A stretch of DNA of 64,000 nucleotides from Brevibacillus laterosporus (GTDB lineage Bacteria > Bacillota > Bacilli > Brevibacillales > Brevibacillaceae), in the NCBI GenBank assembly GCA_007833815.1, contig CP033464.1, positions 420,001-484,000 of the forward strand, given 5' to 3'. Numbering within the stretch: the stretch's first letter is position 1; every line of letters starts with the position of its first letter. Shown piece after piece: positions 45,066-56,635 of this stretch. A program made the translations under genes and the position numbers. Under the pieces are notes generated by a model. That model was not told the DNA's origin and did not search any database. It worked only from the letters and a program-made list of their open reading frames with translations.

Positions 45066-46607
45066 TTATTTTTTAATAATGGATTGTCCGGTCATTTCTG
45101 CTGGTTGTGTTACACCTAGTAGCTCCAACATAGTTGGGGATAAGTCAGCAAGAATACCATCTGGTCGCAGTTCTAGACCTTTTTTAGTCACAATAACTGG
45201 AACAGGGTTTGTGCTATGAGAAGTAATAGGTCTACCTTCGTCTGTCAGCATCAAATCTGCATTTCCATGATCGGCTGTGATGATGGATACTCCGCCCTTA
45301 GCAATAATAGCGTCTGCTACACGACCTACGCAAGCATCAACGGTTTCAACAGCTTTAATAGTTGGTTCCATCATGCCGGAATGTCCAACCATATCGCAGT
45401 TTGCAAAGTTAAGAATGATCACATCGAAGTTTTCTTCTTCAATTTCCTTCACTACTGCATCCGTTAATTCATTTGCGCTCATTTCTGGTTGCAGGTCATA
45501 TGTCGCTACCTTTGGAGAAGGGATCAAAATACGTTTTTCACCCGGGAACTCCTGCTCACGACCACCACTGAAGAAGAACGTTACATGTGGATACTTTTCA
45601 GTTTCCGCAATGCGTAGTTGCTTCAAATTGTTTTGAGCTAACACTTCACCCAATGTGTTATCTAGGTTAGTTGGTTTATATGCTACGTATCCACCGACTG
45701 TCTCAGAGAATTTCGTTAAGCATACAAAGTGTAAGTTTTTCGGATAATTCTCTCCACGGTCAAAGCCACGGAAATCCTCATTCGTGAACGCTTGGGAAGT
45801 CTGGATTGCACGGTCGGGACGGAAGTTGAAGAAGATGATAGAATCTCCGTCTTCTACTTTTCCAATTGGTTGGTCGTTCTCATCTACCATTACAGTAGGC
45901 ATAACGAATTCATCCATCACAGATTTCTCATAGGATTCCTTCACAGCCTTGATCGCATCAGAGTAATGAGGCGCATCACCATAGACCATGGCACGATATG
46001 CTTTTTCAACACGTTCCCAACGTTTATCACGGTCCATTGCGTAATAACGACCTTGAACCGTTGCAATTTTACCAACGCCAAGTTCATTCATCTTACTTTG
46101 AAGCTCTTCAATGTACTTGATCGCACTATCAGGCGCTACGTCGCGACCATCTAGGAAACCATGAACAAACACATCTTCTGCGTTTTCCTTTTTTGCAAGC
46201 TCAAGTAGAGCAAGAAGATGATTGATGTGGCTATGGACACCACCATCGGACAACAAGCCAAAGAAGTGAACCTTATTGTTGTTCTCCTTTGCATGCTTGA
46301 AAGCAGCAACCAATGTTTCATTATCAAAAAATGCGCCTTCTTTAATGGACTTCGTGATGCGAGTAAGATCCTGATAAATGATGCGTCCCGCACCAAGATT
46401 CAAGTGACCTACCTCAGAGTTACCCATTTGCCCTTCTGGAAGACCAACTTCTAGACCAGAAGCTAGCAATGTAGCATTTGGATAATCGTTCATCAGGCGA
46501 TCGTAGTTTGGTTTTTTCGCTTGATTAACAGCATTACCGTAATCATTACCGCGAAGACCAAACCCGTCCATAATAATTAACGCAACTGGTTTTGGTCTGT
46601 TAGCCAT
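45066..46607 (-). CDS. gpmI: 2,3-bisphosphoglycerate-independent phosphoglycerate mutase
   Basis: A 513-residue manganese enzyme that interconverts 3- and 2-phosphoglycerate. It begins [20 protein letters not shown], has the catalytic serine region [20 protein letters not shown], the insertion domain ([20 protein letters not shown]) and the second metal site [11 protein letters not shown]. Length is normal. It lies 28 bases before eno and 13 bases after tpiA. In sporeformers this enzyme is pH-sensitive, which matters for spore 3-PGA storage (family knowledge). Confidence 0.97.
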   Translation of the reverse strand: MANRPKPVALIIMDGFGLRGNDYGNAVNQAKKPNYDRLMNDYPNATLLASGLEVGLPEGQMGNSEVGHLNLGAGRIIYQDLTRITKSIKEGAFFDNETLVAAFKHAKENNNKVHFFGLLSDGGVHSHINHLLALLELAKKENAEDVFVHGFLDGRDVAPDSAIKYIEELQSKMNELGVGKIATVQGRYYAMDRDKRWERVEKAYRAMVYGDAPHYSDAIKAVKESYEKSVMDEFVMPTVMVDENDQPIGKVEDGDSIIFFNFRPDRAIQTSQAFTNEDFRGFDRGENYPKNLHFVCLTKFSETVGGYVAYKPTNLDNTLGEVLAQNNLKQLRIAETEKYPHVTFFFSGGREQEFPGEKRILIPSPKVATYDLQPEMSANELTDAVVKEIEEENFDVIILNFANCDMVGHSGMMEPTIKAVETVDACVGRVADAIIAKGGVSIITADHGNADLMLTDEGRPITSHSTNPVPVIVTKKGLELRPDGILADLSPTMLELLGVTQPAEMTGQSIIKK

Positions 46608-46620
46608 GTAGCTTCCCCTC

Positions 46621-47376
46621 CTACTGTTGTACTCCGTTGACTAAGCCCATGTATCCTTCAACAGTTAGGCTCGCTCCGCCAACTAGTGCTCCATCAATGT
46701 CGGACTCACCCATATAGCTTGCCACATTTTCAGGCTTCACGCTACCACCGTATTGAATGCGTACTTGCGCTGCTGTATTAGCGTCAAATGCACCTGCAAT
46801 CACGCTACGGATGAAAGCGATTGTTTTGTTAGCATTTTCAGCTGTAGAAGATTTACCAGTACCGATTGCCCAAATTGGCTCATAAGCAATTACTGTTTCT
46901 TTGACTTGCTCAGCAGTTAGACCGCTAAGAGCAGCTTCTGTTTGCGTACGAACTACGTTTTCAGTCGTATTTGCTTCGTACTCTTCTAGGGACTCCCCTA
47001 CGCAAACAATTGGTTTCATTCCATGAGCAAGAGTTGCTTTCGCTTTCTTGTTCACTGTTTCGTCTGTTTCGTTGAAGTATTGGCGACGCTCGGAGTGACC
47101 GATAATCACGTATTCAACACCTAGCTCTTTTAACATAAGTGGGCTGATTTCACCAGTGAATGCACCTGTTTCTTCAAAATGCACGTTTTGTGCGCCCAAT
47201 TTATAAGGAGTACCTTTGAATAGCTCAGCCAATGCTGGCAAATTCGTGTAAGGTGCGCAGATAACCTTTTCAATTTGAGGAGTTTGATCCTCTTTAGGTA
47301 ATTGGGAGGCAAACGTAGTTGCTTCCGCGATGTTTTTGAACATCTTCCAGTTCCCAGCGATAATTGGTGTTCTCAT
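46621..47376 (-). CDS. tpiA: Triosephosphate isomerase
   Basis: A 251-residue TIM barrel. It shows the GNWKMFKN start, the catalytic histidine in [15 protein letters not shown], the catalytic glutamate in [12 protein letters not shown] and the phosphate loop [11 protein letters not shown]. The ATG at 47376 has GGAG eight bases upstream and is preferred over the ATG at 47385. Third enzyme of the operon. Confidence 0.97.
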   Translation of the reverse strand: MRTPIIAGNWKMFKNIAEATTFASQLPKEDQTPQIEKVICAPYTNLPALAELFKGTPYKLGAQNVHFEETGAFTGEISPLMLKELGVEYVIIGHSERRQYFNETDETVNKKAKATLAHGMKPIVCVGESLEEYEANTTENVVRTQTEAALSGLTAEQVKETVIAYEPIWAIGTGKSSTAENANKTIAFIRSVIAGAFDANTAAQVRIQYGGSVKPENVASYMGESDIDGALVGGASLTVEGYMGLVNGVQQ

Positions 47377-47411
47377 TACTTCCACTCCTCACCTTTAACA
47401 TATATATCATT

Positions 47412-48593
47412 TTACTTGTTTTGCAAAGCTGTTACGCCAGGTAGTTCTTTACCTTCCATAAACTCAAGGGAAGCTCCGCCACCAGTAGATATGTGGGTCA
47501 TCTTCTCTGCTACGCCTGCTTTTTCAACAGCAGCTACAGAGTCACCACCACCAATGATTGTCGTGCCTTGGCATTCTTCCATTGCGTTAGCAACCGCAAT
47601 CGTGCCAGCTGCAAAAGCGTCCATTTCAAATACACCCATAGGTCCGTTCCATACTACTGTTTTAGAAGGAACAATTGCATCACGGTAGTTAGCCATTGTC
47701 TTTGGTCCGATATCTAGGGCCATCCAACCTTCTGGAATAGCGTCAATGCTCACTACTTGCTTGTTAGCATCAGCTGCAAACTTGTCAGCAACCACTACGT
47801 CAACTGGCATAAGCAAGTTCACTTTACGCTCTTTTGCTTGTTCCATCAACGTGCGAGCAAGTTCCAGCTTATCTTCTTCACAAAGGGAAGCTCCAACATT
47901 GTAACCTTGTGCTTTGATGAAAGTGTTAGCCATACCGCCACCGATGATCAAAGTATCTACTTTGCCCAACAGATTTTCGATTACGCCGATTTTGTCTTTT
48001 ACTTTCGCTCCGCCCACGATAGCTGTGAAAGGACGCTCAGGCTTGGACAAAGCCCCACCCATGAATTGAATTTCTTTTTCCATCAACAAGCCAGCTACTG
48101 CCGGAATGTGCTGAGCAATACCCGCGGTCGTTGCATGCGCACGGTGAGCCGTACCAAATGCATCGTTTACAAACAGGTCAGCAAGTTTTGCAAAACTTTT
48201 CGCCAGCTCAGGATCGTTCTTTTCTTCCCCTTTATGGAAACGAACGTTTTCAAGAAGAATGACATCGCCTTCTTTCATCTCTTGGACAGCAGCTTCTACT
48301 TCTGTTCCAATTGAATCGTTCAGTTTTTTTACAGGTTTGCCAAGAAGAGAAGCTAGATGTTCGCCTACAGCAGTAAGACGCATTTCTTCCACTACTTCAC
48401 CCTTTGGACGGCCAAAATGGCTAGCCAAAATGATTTTAGCATGGTTATCAATCAAAAATTGAATAGTTGGAACAGCAGCACGAATACGCGTGTCGTCAGT
48501 AATTACGCCATCTTGCATTGGGACGTTGAAATCTACTCGACAAAACACACGTTTACCTGCTAATTCTATATCGCGAATGGACTTTTTGTTCAC
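47412..48593 (-). CDS. pgk: Phosphoglycerate kinase
   Basis: A 393-residue two-domain kinase making ATP from 1,3-bisphosphoglycerate. Signatures: [27 protein letters not shown], the hinge and nucleotide domain [19 protein letters not shown], and the C-terminal [14 protein letters not shown] and [14 protein letters not shown]. Length is standard. A strong hairpin lies between gap and pgk, so the pgk mRNA level may be set separately. Confidence 0.97.
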   Translation of the reverse strand: MNKKSIRDIELAGKRVFCRVDFNVPMQDGVITDDTRIRAAVPTIQFLIDNHAKIILASHFGRPKGEVVEEMRLTAVGEHLASLLGKPVKKLNDSIGTEVEAAVQEMKEGDVILLENVRFHKGEEKNDPELAKSFAKLADLFVNDAFGTAHRAHATTAGIAQHIPAVAGLLMEKEIQFMGGALSKPERPFTAIVGGAKVKDKIGVIENLLGKVDTLIIGGGMANTFIKAQGYNVGASLCEEDKLELARTLMEQAKERKVNLLMPVDVVVADKFAADANKQVVSIDAIPEGWMALDIGPKTMANYRDAIVPSKTVVWNGPMGVFEMDAFAAGTIAVANAMEECQGTTIIGGGDSVAAVEKAGVAEKMTHISTGGGASLEFMEGKELPGVTALQNK

Positions 48594-48660
48594 GGAAGGT
48601 ACCCCCCTCAGACTTGTTACCTGACTAAATACTTGCTTGTTTCGTACTTATATATAATGG

Positions 48661-48685
48661 AAAAGGGAGAGAAACTCTCCCTTTT
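48661..48685 (-). terminator. Hairpin between gap and pgk
   Basis: Perfect 11-base stem AAAAGGGAGAG / CTCTCCCTTTT with a three-base loop. It is not followed by a strong T run beyond the stem, so it fits partial termination or protection of the gap mRNA 3' end. Confidence 0.8.
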
Positions 48686-48710
48686 CACGTTACATGAAGG
48701 TTTGTATGGC

Positions 48711-50055
<1,345 letters not shown>

Positions 50056-51099
50056 TTAGACTGGAGTAGAGGATTGGCGATGCTCTTCCAAAATAGCTCG
50101 GGCCGCTCCCTCATCAGTAATTAAAACGGTTTGGCATGCCTGTTTGGCAAAGGACATAATTGCTTTTGCCTTGCTACTACCTCCGCCTAAGGATAAGACT
50201 ACATCAGCTCGCTTTACGTCTTCCAAAGACAAGCCAATGGTCGGCATTTTGTAAATGGTTTCTCCTGCCGCATTAAAGTAATATCCAAACGCTTCACCAA
50301 CAGCACCAAGATCTCGTAGCACTTCCAGCTCTTCTTCCGTGTACTTACGTCGCATAGCCATGGCCATTCCATCACCAATTCCATGAATAACCACTCGAGA
50401 TTTGTGAAGCAATTGCATAACTTCTGCAACCTGTGCTTCCCCCAATAAAGATTGAACTACATCAGGGCTTAATCGATCAGGCACATGCAATAGATGATAA
50501 GTTCCACCTGACTTTGCTGCGAGAGAAGAAGCAATCGTATTAGCCTGCATTTCTACCTTTTCTCCAAGACCACCCCGTGCCGGTACAAATTGTACATCAC
50601 GAAAGTGCGAGGAAGGTGTCACATGTTCAGCTACCGATACAATCGTGGAACCGCCTGTAACAGCGACCACATCACCTTCTTGAACTACTTGTTTTAAGAT
50701 CCGGGCTCCTACTCGTCCCAACTCTTTTTTACCCCATTCCGATACGTCCATATCCCCAGCAACCACAATTACCTTTGGAATATGTAATACATGCTGTAAT
50801 TGTAGAGCTAAGTCATTAAAGCCGAACAGCTCATCTGCCATTGAATCCATCTCTTTTAAAAGGTGAATACCCTCTTCTGTGCAACTCATGCCGATTGGGC
50901 TGACATGAATTAAACCCATATCTTTTAAGAGTTCTACTTCAGACCTGAGGATGCGCTCGGTCGTTTGCAAATTCTGCGCTAACGCCCTGCGACCAACAGG
51001 CTGCAAATGACGAATCGACTGCATAAGATCGTATCGTTTGCGCAACACTTGTACGAGGTCGGGAACAAGCTTGTTTTGGATATTTAATAAAGTACGCAT
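50056..51099 (-). CDS. cggR: Central glycolytic genes regulator CggR
   Basis: A 347-residue SorC-family repressor. The N-terminal HTH reads GRRALAQNLQTTERILRSEV. The C-terminal sugar-phosphate-binding domain has VVAVTGGSTIVSVAEHV, VIHGIGDGMAMAMRRKY and VLSLGGGSSKAKAIMSFA. In B. subtilis fructose-1,6-bisphosphate releases CggR from its operator. It is the first gene of the glycolytic operon and its own operator lies at 51126-51165. Confidence 0.96.
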   Translation of the reverse strand: MRTLLNIQNKLVPDLVQVLRKRYDLMQSIRHLQPVGRRALAQNLQTTERILRSEVELLKDMGLIHVSPIGMSCTEEGIHLLKEMDSMADELFGFNDLALQLQHVLHIPKVIVVAGDMDVSEWGKKELGRVGARILKQVVQEGDVVAVTGGSTIVSVAEHVTPSSHFRDVQFVPARGGLGEKVEMQANTIASSLAAKSGGTYHLLHVPDRLSPDVVQSLLGEAQVAEVMQLLHKSRVVIHGIGDGMAMAMRRKYTEEELEVLRDLGAVGEAFGYYFNAAGETIYKMPTIGLSLEDVKRADVVLSLGGGSSKAKAIMSFAKQACQTVLITDEGAARAILEEHRQSSTPV

Positions 51100-51125
51100 T
51101 CCACATTCATCCTTTTTCAGTTCGA

Positions 51126-51165
51126 CGGGACTTCAAACGTCCCACATCATACAAATTATGTCCCG
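51126..51165 (-). promoter_or_regulatory. CggR operator
   Basis: On the minus strand two direct GGGAC half-sites are seen: GGGACATAATTTGTATGAT, then GGGACGTTTGAAGTCCCG, the second being palindromic. The layout matches the tandem operator described for B. subtilis cggR. It lies between the promoter and the gene. Confidence 0.82.
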
Positions 51166-51200
51166 CAGCTTCCAAAAAAATAAGCAGAATGCTTACTCTT

Positions 51201-51229
51201 AATGTAGCACACACTCTGCTAACTGACAA
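51201..51229 (-). promoter_or_regulatory. Likely sigma-A promoter of cggR operon
   Basis: TTGTCA (51224-51229) and TACATT (51201-51206) with a 17-base spacer and a TG just before the -10 hexamer. An inverted repeat AGCAGA...TCTGCT (about 51183-51221) overlaps it and, with the following T run, may also terminate the upstream gene. Confidence 0.65.
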
Positions 51230-51252
51230 GAAGCCAACGGAGATATCGTAAT

Positions 51253-51552
51253 TTATTCACATTTACCCATTTTTTCTTGTAAATATGCACGTAGTTCTTC
51301 CTCCGTAACCACTGAATCAATAGATACAAACGTTTCAAGCCCATTTATCTCGACTACAGGAATAGTAAACATGTACTTCTCCTCTAATCTCATATCTCCA
51401 GTGATATCCACAACCTTATATGTTATCGGAAACTCCATAGCCAAATTTTTGATATGCCCCTCTACATCATCACATAAATGACAACCGGCTCTTCCATATA
51501 AAACAATCTCTATATTGTCTGATTGTAACTGAATGTTTGCTTTGCTAGCCAT
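51253..51552 (-). CDS. Glutaredoxin-like thioredoxin-fold protein
   Basis: A 99-residue protein of the DUF836/glutaredoxin-like group. The thioredoxin fold starts IEIVLYGRAGCHLCDDVEGH with a CHLC redox motif, and FTIPVVEING supplies the cis-proline region. It is cytoplasmic. It lies between rpoN and cggR, on the same strand, as often seen in Bacillales. Its substrate is unknown. Confidence 0.85.
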   Translation of the reverse strand: MASKANIQLQSDNIEIVLYGRAGCHLCDDVEGHIKNLAMEFPITYKVVDITGDMRLEEKYMFTIPVVEINGLETFVSIDSVVTEEELRAYLQEKMGKCE

Positions 51553-51637
51553 GTGAGTGGGTTAGCTCCTTTTCATTTCTGCTGGTTATAGTCCTAGCTT
51601 TCCGGCGTTTCTCTCTTTGTTCCTGTCGTGTTCCTCC

Positions 51638-53023
51638 TTACAAAAAACGCTTCCGTTTAGCAGAAGATGTGATTAACATTTCCTCTCTATATTTAGCAAC
51701 GGTACGACGGGAGATTTCAATCCCTTCTTTCTCCAGCAATTCCGCCAGCTTTTGATCGGAATACGGTTTATTACGATCTTCTCCTTCTATTAAAGCTTTA
51801 ATCCTTCTCTTCACGCTTTCTGACGAGGTTGCTTCCCCATTGGCAGTAGAGAGAGCTGATGTGAAAAAATACTTTAATTCAAAAACACCACGAGGAGTTT
51901 GTACGTATTTATTACTGGTAGCACGACTTATCGTTGATTCATGTAATTGAACTCGCTCCGCAATATCTTTTTGCGTCATCGGTTTCAAATAATGAATCCC
52001 TTTCTCAAAAAAATCATTCTGCAAGTCAACGATCGCCTGCGTTACGCGTAACAAAGTCATCCGTCTTTGCTCTAAGCTTTTTGCCAACCAAACCGCCGCA
52101 TTCAGTTTTTCATGAACAAATTGCCGAGCCTCATCCTGCTCGGTTTTCACTTTTAACATTCGTTCATAAAAGGGATTGATAGACAAGCGCGGCAACGAAG
52201 AATCATTCACTAGGACAATATACTCGCCCATTACCTTTTCTACTGTAACATCTGGAACGATATAACGTGTCTCTTGGCTACTGTATGCTACTCCAGGTCT
52301 CGGATTCAGCGTGCGAACTAAATCAGCAATCCGTTGCACATCGCCTACGCTTATATGCAGATGCTCCGCAATCTTTCCAAAACGGTTATTAGCCAGATCC
52401 ATCAGATGATGCTGAATAACCTCTACGATATGCTCTTCATCCTGCCCTTCATGCTCTAGTTGTAGCAACAAGCATTCTTCTAGCGAGCGCGCTGCTACAC
52501 CAGCTGGATCTAAATGCTGAATAACGCGAAGAACATCCTCTACCTCATCTAACTCAACACCTAATCGCTCTTTGATACTAGTAACAGGTATCTCTAAATA
52601 TCCACGCTCATCAAGATTTCCTATGATATACCTGGCAATCTGACGTTGTACCGGTGTCAATCTTTTCACATAACCCAGTTGCTCTTCTAAATGAGAAAAT
52701 AAGGTGGTTCGCGTATCGCTTACATAATCTAGAGGATTGTAGGCGCTTTCATCTCTTTTGACTGAAAAATCGTTGTGTCCTGGATTATTCAATAATTCCT
52801 TCCAATCGAATTCCAAGGTCTTTTCCTTTTTATCAAGAGGCAACGGTTCTTGTGCAACCGCAATTTCCTGAAGATCAATGACTGGATTTTCGATCGCTTG
52901 TTCCTGCAAATAATTCATCAGATCAATGGCCGAAAACTGCAATATTGTAATAGCTTGACGCAATTCAGGCGTCATCACCAACTTTAACGTCTGCTCTTGA
53001 TACAAACCTAAGCCCATATTCAT
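51638..53023 (-). CDS. rpoN: RNA polymerase sigma-54 factor
   Basis: A 461-residue sigma-54 (SigL). Region I is glutamine/leucine-rich: MGLGLYQEQTLKLVMTPELR. The core-binding and HTH parts follow (DIAERVQLHESTISRATSNK), and the RpoN box near the C terminus reads ISRRTVAKYREEM, the -24 contact. It works only with AAA+ enhancer-binding activators, none of which is in the window. The position before cggR is usual for Bacillales sigL. Confidence 0.95.
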   Translation of the reverse strand: MNMGLGLYQEQTLKLVMTPELRQAITILQFSAIDLMNYLQEQAIENPVIDLQEIAVAQEPLPLDKKEKTLEFDWKELLNNPGHNDFSVKRDESAYNPLDYVSDTRTTLFSHLEEQLGYVKRLTPVQRQIARYIIGNLDERGYLEIPVTSIKERLGVELDEVEDVLRVIQHLDPAGVAARSLEECLLLQLEHEGQDEEHIVEVIQHHLMDLANNRFGKIAEHLHISVGDVQRIADLVRTLNPRPGVAYSSQETRYIVPDVTVEKVMGEYIVLVNDSSLPRLSINPFYERMLKVKTEQDEARQFVHEKLNAAVWLAKSLEQRRMTLLRVTQAIVDLQNDFFEKGIHYLKPMTQKDIAERVQLHESTISRATSNKYVQTPRGVFELKYFFTSALSTANGEATSSESVKRRIKALIEGEDRNKPYSDQKLAELLEKEGIEISRRTVAKYREEMLITSSAKRKRFL

Positions 53024-53285
53024 ATTGCATCCTCCTCCCGTAAGAACCCATCAAGATGTCAGTGAAACCAACATCATCCTTCCACCCCTCCTTACTCTCT
53101 TTCTCTATTATAGCGTTCATGCAATTTTCTCGCCAAGGTATATCTTTCATCGGTACACTTTTCATCAGTATACCAAGAATAGCTCGGCAAAGATTCCTTT
53201 TTGTTACTCCTTTTTACTCATACAGTAAAAAAGTTGTCCTATGCTCCATTTTCGTATATAATAATCCTTGTTGTCTGAAAGTTAT

Positions 53286-53360
53286 GCGCCCGTAGCTCAG
53301 TGGATAGAGCAGCGGTCTCCGGAACCGCGTGCGTAGGTTCGATTCCTATCGGGCGTACCA
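53286..53360 (+). tRNA. tRNA-Arg (anticodon CCG)
   Basis: A complete cloverleaf of 75 bases with an encoded CCA. The acceptor GCGCCCG pairs with CGGGCGT, the D arm is GCTC...GAGC, the anticodon arm GCGGT-CTCCGGA-ACCGC has CCG at 34-36, and the T loop is TTCGATT. It reads CGG codons. A terminator follows. Confidence 0.95.
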
Positions 53361-53379
53361 TTTAGATGTACATAACGAA

Positions 53380-53408
53380 GTCTCCGTTTATAACGGGGGC
53401 TTTTTATG
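53380..53408 (+). terminator. Terminator of the tRNA-Arg gene
   Basis: GTCTCCGTT / AACGGGGGC stem with two G-T pairs, then TTTTTATGTTT. Confidence 0.88.
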
Positions 53409-53521
53409 TTTACGGAACCAAACCATTGAATCAATTTTACTTTTTTCTCTAAAAACGGATATCCATTTATTACTCAATAAGCTATAATATTATCAGACTA
53501 TTCTAAAAGTTAGGTGATATT

Positions 53522-53599
53522 ATGCGAAAAGTACTGTTTGGTATAGGCTGGTTAACAATGTCATGGATGTTTCTGTATGTAGCTATGCTTCTACGTTAA
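53522..53599 (+). CDS. 25-aa single-span membrane peptide
   Basis: A tiny frame with a good AGGTGAT ribosome site. The peptide has a basic head (MRK) and then one hydrophobic span (FGIGWLTMSWMFLYVAMLL) ending in arginine. Upstream, TAAGCTATAATATTATCAGA may contain a -10 element. No family can be named. Its size suggests a regulatory or accessory membrane peptide, but it could also be a chance frame. Confidence 0.45.
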   Translation: MRKVLFGIGWLTMSWMFLYVAMLLR

Positions 53600-53990
53600 G
53601 AAGGGTAAAGAAGTATGCGTAGTAACGAACCTCCAATTGGTATCCACTTATGAAAGCGCAATCATACCTAAATTTAATCAAACTAACAAGTGATTTTTAC
53701 TAAAAATTTATCTACGTACAAATCTACACAGACATGCTGCATGGTTCTTTCTACTCAGTTTCGCCTTTATTTACTCGCTTGTCTGTTTCTCTGTAGGGCT
53801 TGAGAATGAGGGGGGCTCTACAATAATCATGTATTTAAATGAAATACCTCGGTTGATATGACGTTTTTCAGGGTGAAATAAGGAAAATCTACAGTTTATT
53901 TGCCTACGTTAGATACAATTTCCTATTACCGACGACTTTTGCAGATTTTGTCGCCATTTGTCATACTTTGACTAACAAAAATAAAGATAA
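53600..53990. other. Intergenic region
   Basis: About 390 bases. No gene or RNA is evident. The right end (TTTGTCATACTTTGACTAAC) may hold the promoter of the next gene. Confidence 0.4.
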
Positions 53991-54524
53991 GTGGGGCTAA
54001 AAACAAGTATGGGTAAGTTGAATCTAAAATCGTTAGCAATTGGCATTGGGATTGGAACTATTTTATCTTCCTCTATCGCTTATGCCGCTTCAGAAATGGC
54101 TGTCAAACCAGATATGGAAAAACCAATTACTTTTTACTTCGATGGTATACCTAAATCACCACCCGTTCAAACACAAGGCTTCTTATACAAAAATACAGCT
54201 TATGTCCCTGTTCGCTTTGCAGCAGAAAACTTAGGAAAGCCAATCGTATATGACGGGAAATCTCTATCCGTTTTCATCGGAAAACTCCCTACAAGCAAGA
54301 CCTACTCCAAGTATCAAGCAGTGGAACTTGTACGTCAGAAACACGGTAAAGAAGTACCAGAGAACTTCACCATTGCCTATGATCACGATGATGAACGTGG
54401 AAATTATGTGATCCAGATTTATCAGGAAGTCGTAAACAACTTCCAAAACGGAGATAGTTACATTAACACCTATGGCTGGTATATCGTAAATCCCAATTCC
54501 GGTGATATTAAATCTATGTTTTAA
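53991..54524 (+). CDS. Exported protein with copper amine oxidase-like N-terminal domain
   Basis: Up to 177 residues; the start is either a GTG at 53991 or an ATG at 54009, neither with a strong ribosome site. A signal peptide runs to AYA near residue 32. Then comes a stalk domain of the copper_amine_oxidN1 type (FLYKNTAYVPVRFAAENLGK) common in surface proteins of Brevibacillus and Paenibacillus. The C-terminal part, AVELVRQKHGKEVPENFTIA to YGWYIVNPNSGDIKSM, resembles a PepSY-like fold. It has no copper oxidase catalytic domain. Confidence 0.8.
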   Translation: MGLKTSMGKLNLKSLAIGIGIGTILSSSIAYAASEMAVKPDMEKPITFYFDGIPKSPPVQTQGFLYKNTAYVPVRFAAENLGKPIVYDGKSLSVFIGKLPTSKTYSKYQAVELVRQKHGKEVPENFTIAYDHDDERGNYVIQIYQEVVNNFQNGDSYINTYGWYIVNPNSGDIKSMF

Positions 54525-54722
54525 TGATTTCTAGAAATGTTCAAAGTTCATACTATTTTTCTTCCTTTTCCGATTCACTGTATTGCAGCGTGTAAGACAT
54601 AGCCGAATCAAAAGCTACACAGGTCACATCCTGTCTAATCTTACAAGTCCATTTCTACATACTTACATTTGATTTCTTTGCTTTCAAAATACTTTACGCT
54701 ACTTTAATGACCAGATATGTAG

Positions 54723-54764
54723 CAACCTCCCTTAGTATCGTAAATACCAAGGGAGGTTGTTTTC
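54723..54764 (+). terminator. Terminator after the exported protein gene
   Basis: Perfect 11-base stem CAACCTCCCTT / AAGGGAGGTTG followed by TTTTCGTTTATT. Confidence 0.85.
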
Positions 54765-54798
54765 GTTTATTCCACACCCTACTGGTGTGTTTTATTTA

Positions 54799-54915
54799 TC
54801 ACTCATCTATATCGTCTATTTTGTTTTTATAAGAATATCCTTTATTTATTGCCCAGACAGAACACCCGACAATAATACCGACAATGACAACGACTGCAAC
54901 AATCATGGAACTCAA
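54799..54915 (-). CDS. YtzI-like small membrane protein
   Basis: A 38-residue frame from a TTG at 54915, with GGGGGTGAT five bases before it. It has one membrane span (MIVAVVVIVGIIVGCSVWAI) and a short tail NKGYSYKNKIDDIDE. Span followed by a KAYSYKH-like motif and an acidic end is the layout of B. subtilis YtzI. Function is unknown. Confidence 0.65.
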   Translation of the reverse strand: MSSMIVAVVVIVGIIVGCSVWAINKGYSYKNKIDDIDE

Positions 54916-55166
54916 TTTACATCACCCCCGTTTATTACTATACAGTTATTCCCCTCTACATTGTACAGAACATTCCAAAACAAACCAAGGGAATTCATCT
55001 CACCTTATGCAACTATACATGTTATTTAACGTATAATAACCAGTCTGCTTCCGTATGATCCAAAGCTGTTGTTGCATACTAACCAAAAAGCTATTCCACG
55101 AACAAATGTTTTTGTGCACAACCTGTTGATAACTTTGTGGATAAGTCTTTTCGGAGGTTTATAGCT

Positions 55167-55427
55167 ATGCAAGAGCAATTATTTCTCATTTATCAAGAAT
55201 CAAGTGAAGATGAATGTCTGCTAACGATCCAACCATACCAGACATCTGAAGAATTAGCAGAAGCTATCAGTCGCTTAGAACATCAAGATATTACCGAGTA
55301 CACAATCATTAAAGGTAAAAAAATGAAGGCAAAAATGCGGGTTATGATTGATTTAACAGAAGATGTTGGAAAAGATTTGAAGGAAGATGAACACCATGAG
55401 TCGAATGAAGAAAAGGATTTGGATTAG
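55167..55427 (+). CDS. Hypothetical acidic protein upstream of the ECF sigma operon
   Basis: About 86 residues from the ATG at 55167, which has GGAGG nine bases upstream. The frame is open to 55137. The product has a small alpha/beta pattern (QLFLIYQESSEDECLLTIQP, then ITEYTIIKGKKMKAKMRVMI) and a very acidic, lysine-rich tail. It lies 50 bases before the sigma-factor gene on the same strand and may be co-transcribed with it. I do not recognise the family. Confidence 0.65.
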   Translation: MQEQLFLIYQESSEDECLLTIQPYQTSEELAEAISRLEHQDITEYTIIKGKKMKAKMRVMIDLTEDVGKDLKEDEHHESNEEKDLD

Positions 55428-55479
55428 CGAAATTTTTGTGTCGGAAAATACGTACTAGTACTAGAAAGGAGGACCGAAT

Positions 55480-56097
55480 GTGGAAGAGCAATCACGCGAA
55501 GATCTTTACGCGCTAAATCGAAAAGCTTTAGAATATATTCTGAAATTTTTAAAAGGGGATGCTGATTCTTTCCCTTTACTTGTCGAGCTTTTTGATCAGC
55601 GTGTGCAACGCATCGTCCTCAAAATGGTCTATTCCTATCATGATTCTCAGGATGTATGCAATGATATTTGGCTTAAAGTAGCCCAAAACCTGAATAAGTT
55701 TGATCAATCTTACCCCTTCCATTCCTGGTTGTACCGCTTATCCTCAAATACATGCATCGATTTCCTTAGAAAGAAAAAGGAAATTACCATGAAGGACGAT
55801 CAATTGTATCATCAAGTAAATAAACAACAAAAAGCAGTTGATACACCAGAAGCATTATTTATGAAAAAGGAATTTTACTCTCATATTCAAGAATTATTAT
55901 GCCATTTGGAAGAAGTAGATCGATTAATTGTTACCCTCCGCTTTGTAGATGAATTAAGTTATGAAGAAATAGGGACCATTGTAGGAATGAGCAAAAATAC
56001 TGTTGGTACCAGACTGTTCCGTTCCCGCAAGTTTTTGAAAGAGTTGCTGAGCCATAAATCAATAGAAAGGAGCGTACACAATGCAACATCCGGATGA
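55480..56097 (+). CDS. ECF RNA polymerase sigma factor
   Basis: A 205-residue sigma-70 family factor of the extracytoplasmic-function group. Region 2 includes DSQDVCNDIWLKVAQNLNKF and YPFHSWLYRLSSNTCIDFLR; region 4 has LRFVDELSYEEIGTIVGMSK and NTVGTRLFRSRKFLK. It starts with GTG after AAGGAGG. It overlaps the anti-sigma gene by 17 bases, so the pair is translationally coupled. Confidence 0.92.
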   Translation: MEEQSREDLYALNRKALEYILKFLKGDADSFPLLVELFDQRVQRIVLKMVYSYHDSQDVCNDIWLKVAQNLNKFDQSYPFHSWLYRLSSNTCIDFLRKKKEITMKDDQLYHQVNKQQKAVDTPEALFMKKEFYSHIQELLCHLEEVDRLIVTLRFVDELSYEEIGTIVGMSKNTVGTRLFRSRKFLKELLSHKSIERSVHNATSG

Positions 56098-56635
56098 GTT
56101 TACTTTCATGATGTATGCAGACGGTGAATTAATCCACGAAGAACAGCAACAAGTGACCAGCCATCTGCACAGTTGCTCTGAGTGTCAGAAATTATATGCT
56201 ACATTTCTTGAAGATCAGGCAGAGCTTGTAAAAGCCATTCATCTTACAACACCGACGCTTCCGCCTATTCGCTTGGAAAACACCGTTTGTGATCAAATTA
56301 ACAAAATCGCAAGTTTGAATCAAAACCGTCACCACCTATTTGTCCATCGTTTACGCTTTATTTTTGGAGCAACTCTTGGTTTCTTTATTGTCATAGCATT
56401 AGCGGGAATCAACTGGCTTAATAACTGGTATAGTGCTATTAATTCTCTGTTTCAATGGCAATCAGTCTGGAGCTCGATGTTCTGGATCAAAGAGCAAACA
56501 ACAATGATTTTACTCATGTTTAAGAACTTCTACCTCATTGGTTTTATCTCTTCTATTTTATTTGTGCTAGCCATTCTCTTGTATGCCATTCGTTTGTCTA
56601 TCAAAATGGATACGGGTAACTGGAGGACCAGGTAA
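56081..56635 (+). CDS. Anti-sigma factor with zinc-finger (ZAS) domain
   Basis: A 184-residue membrane anti-sigma factor. The N-terminal cytoplasmic ZAS motif is HLHSCSECQKLY (HxxxCxxC), which holds the sigma factor. A membrane span lies near residues 92-112 (FIFGATLGFFIVIALAGINW) and another near 150-170. It overlaps the sigma gene upstream and its stop shares a base with the next start (TAATG). The trigger is unknown; envelope stress is the usual case. Confidence 0.9.
   Translation: MQHPDEFTFMMYADGELIHEEQQQVTSHLHSCSECQKLYATFLEDQAELVKAIHLTTPTLPPIRLENTVCDQINKIASLNQNRHHLFVHRLRFIFGATLGFFIVIALAGINWLNNWYSAINSLFQWQSVWSSMFWIKEQTTMILLMFKNFYLIGFISSILFVLAILLYAIRLSIKMDTGNWRTR

Noticed and set aside
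54757-55029. 90-codon plus-strand frame
   Set aside because: Antisense to the YtzI-like gene, begins in a terminator and has no ribosome site.
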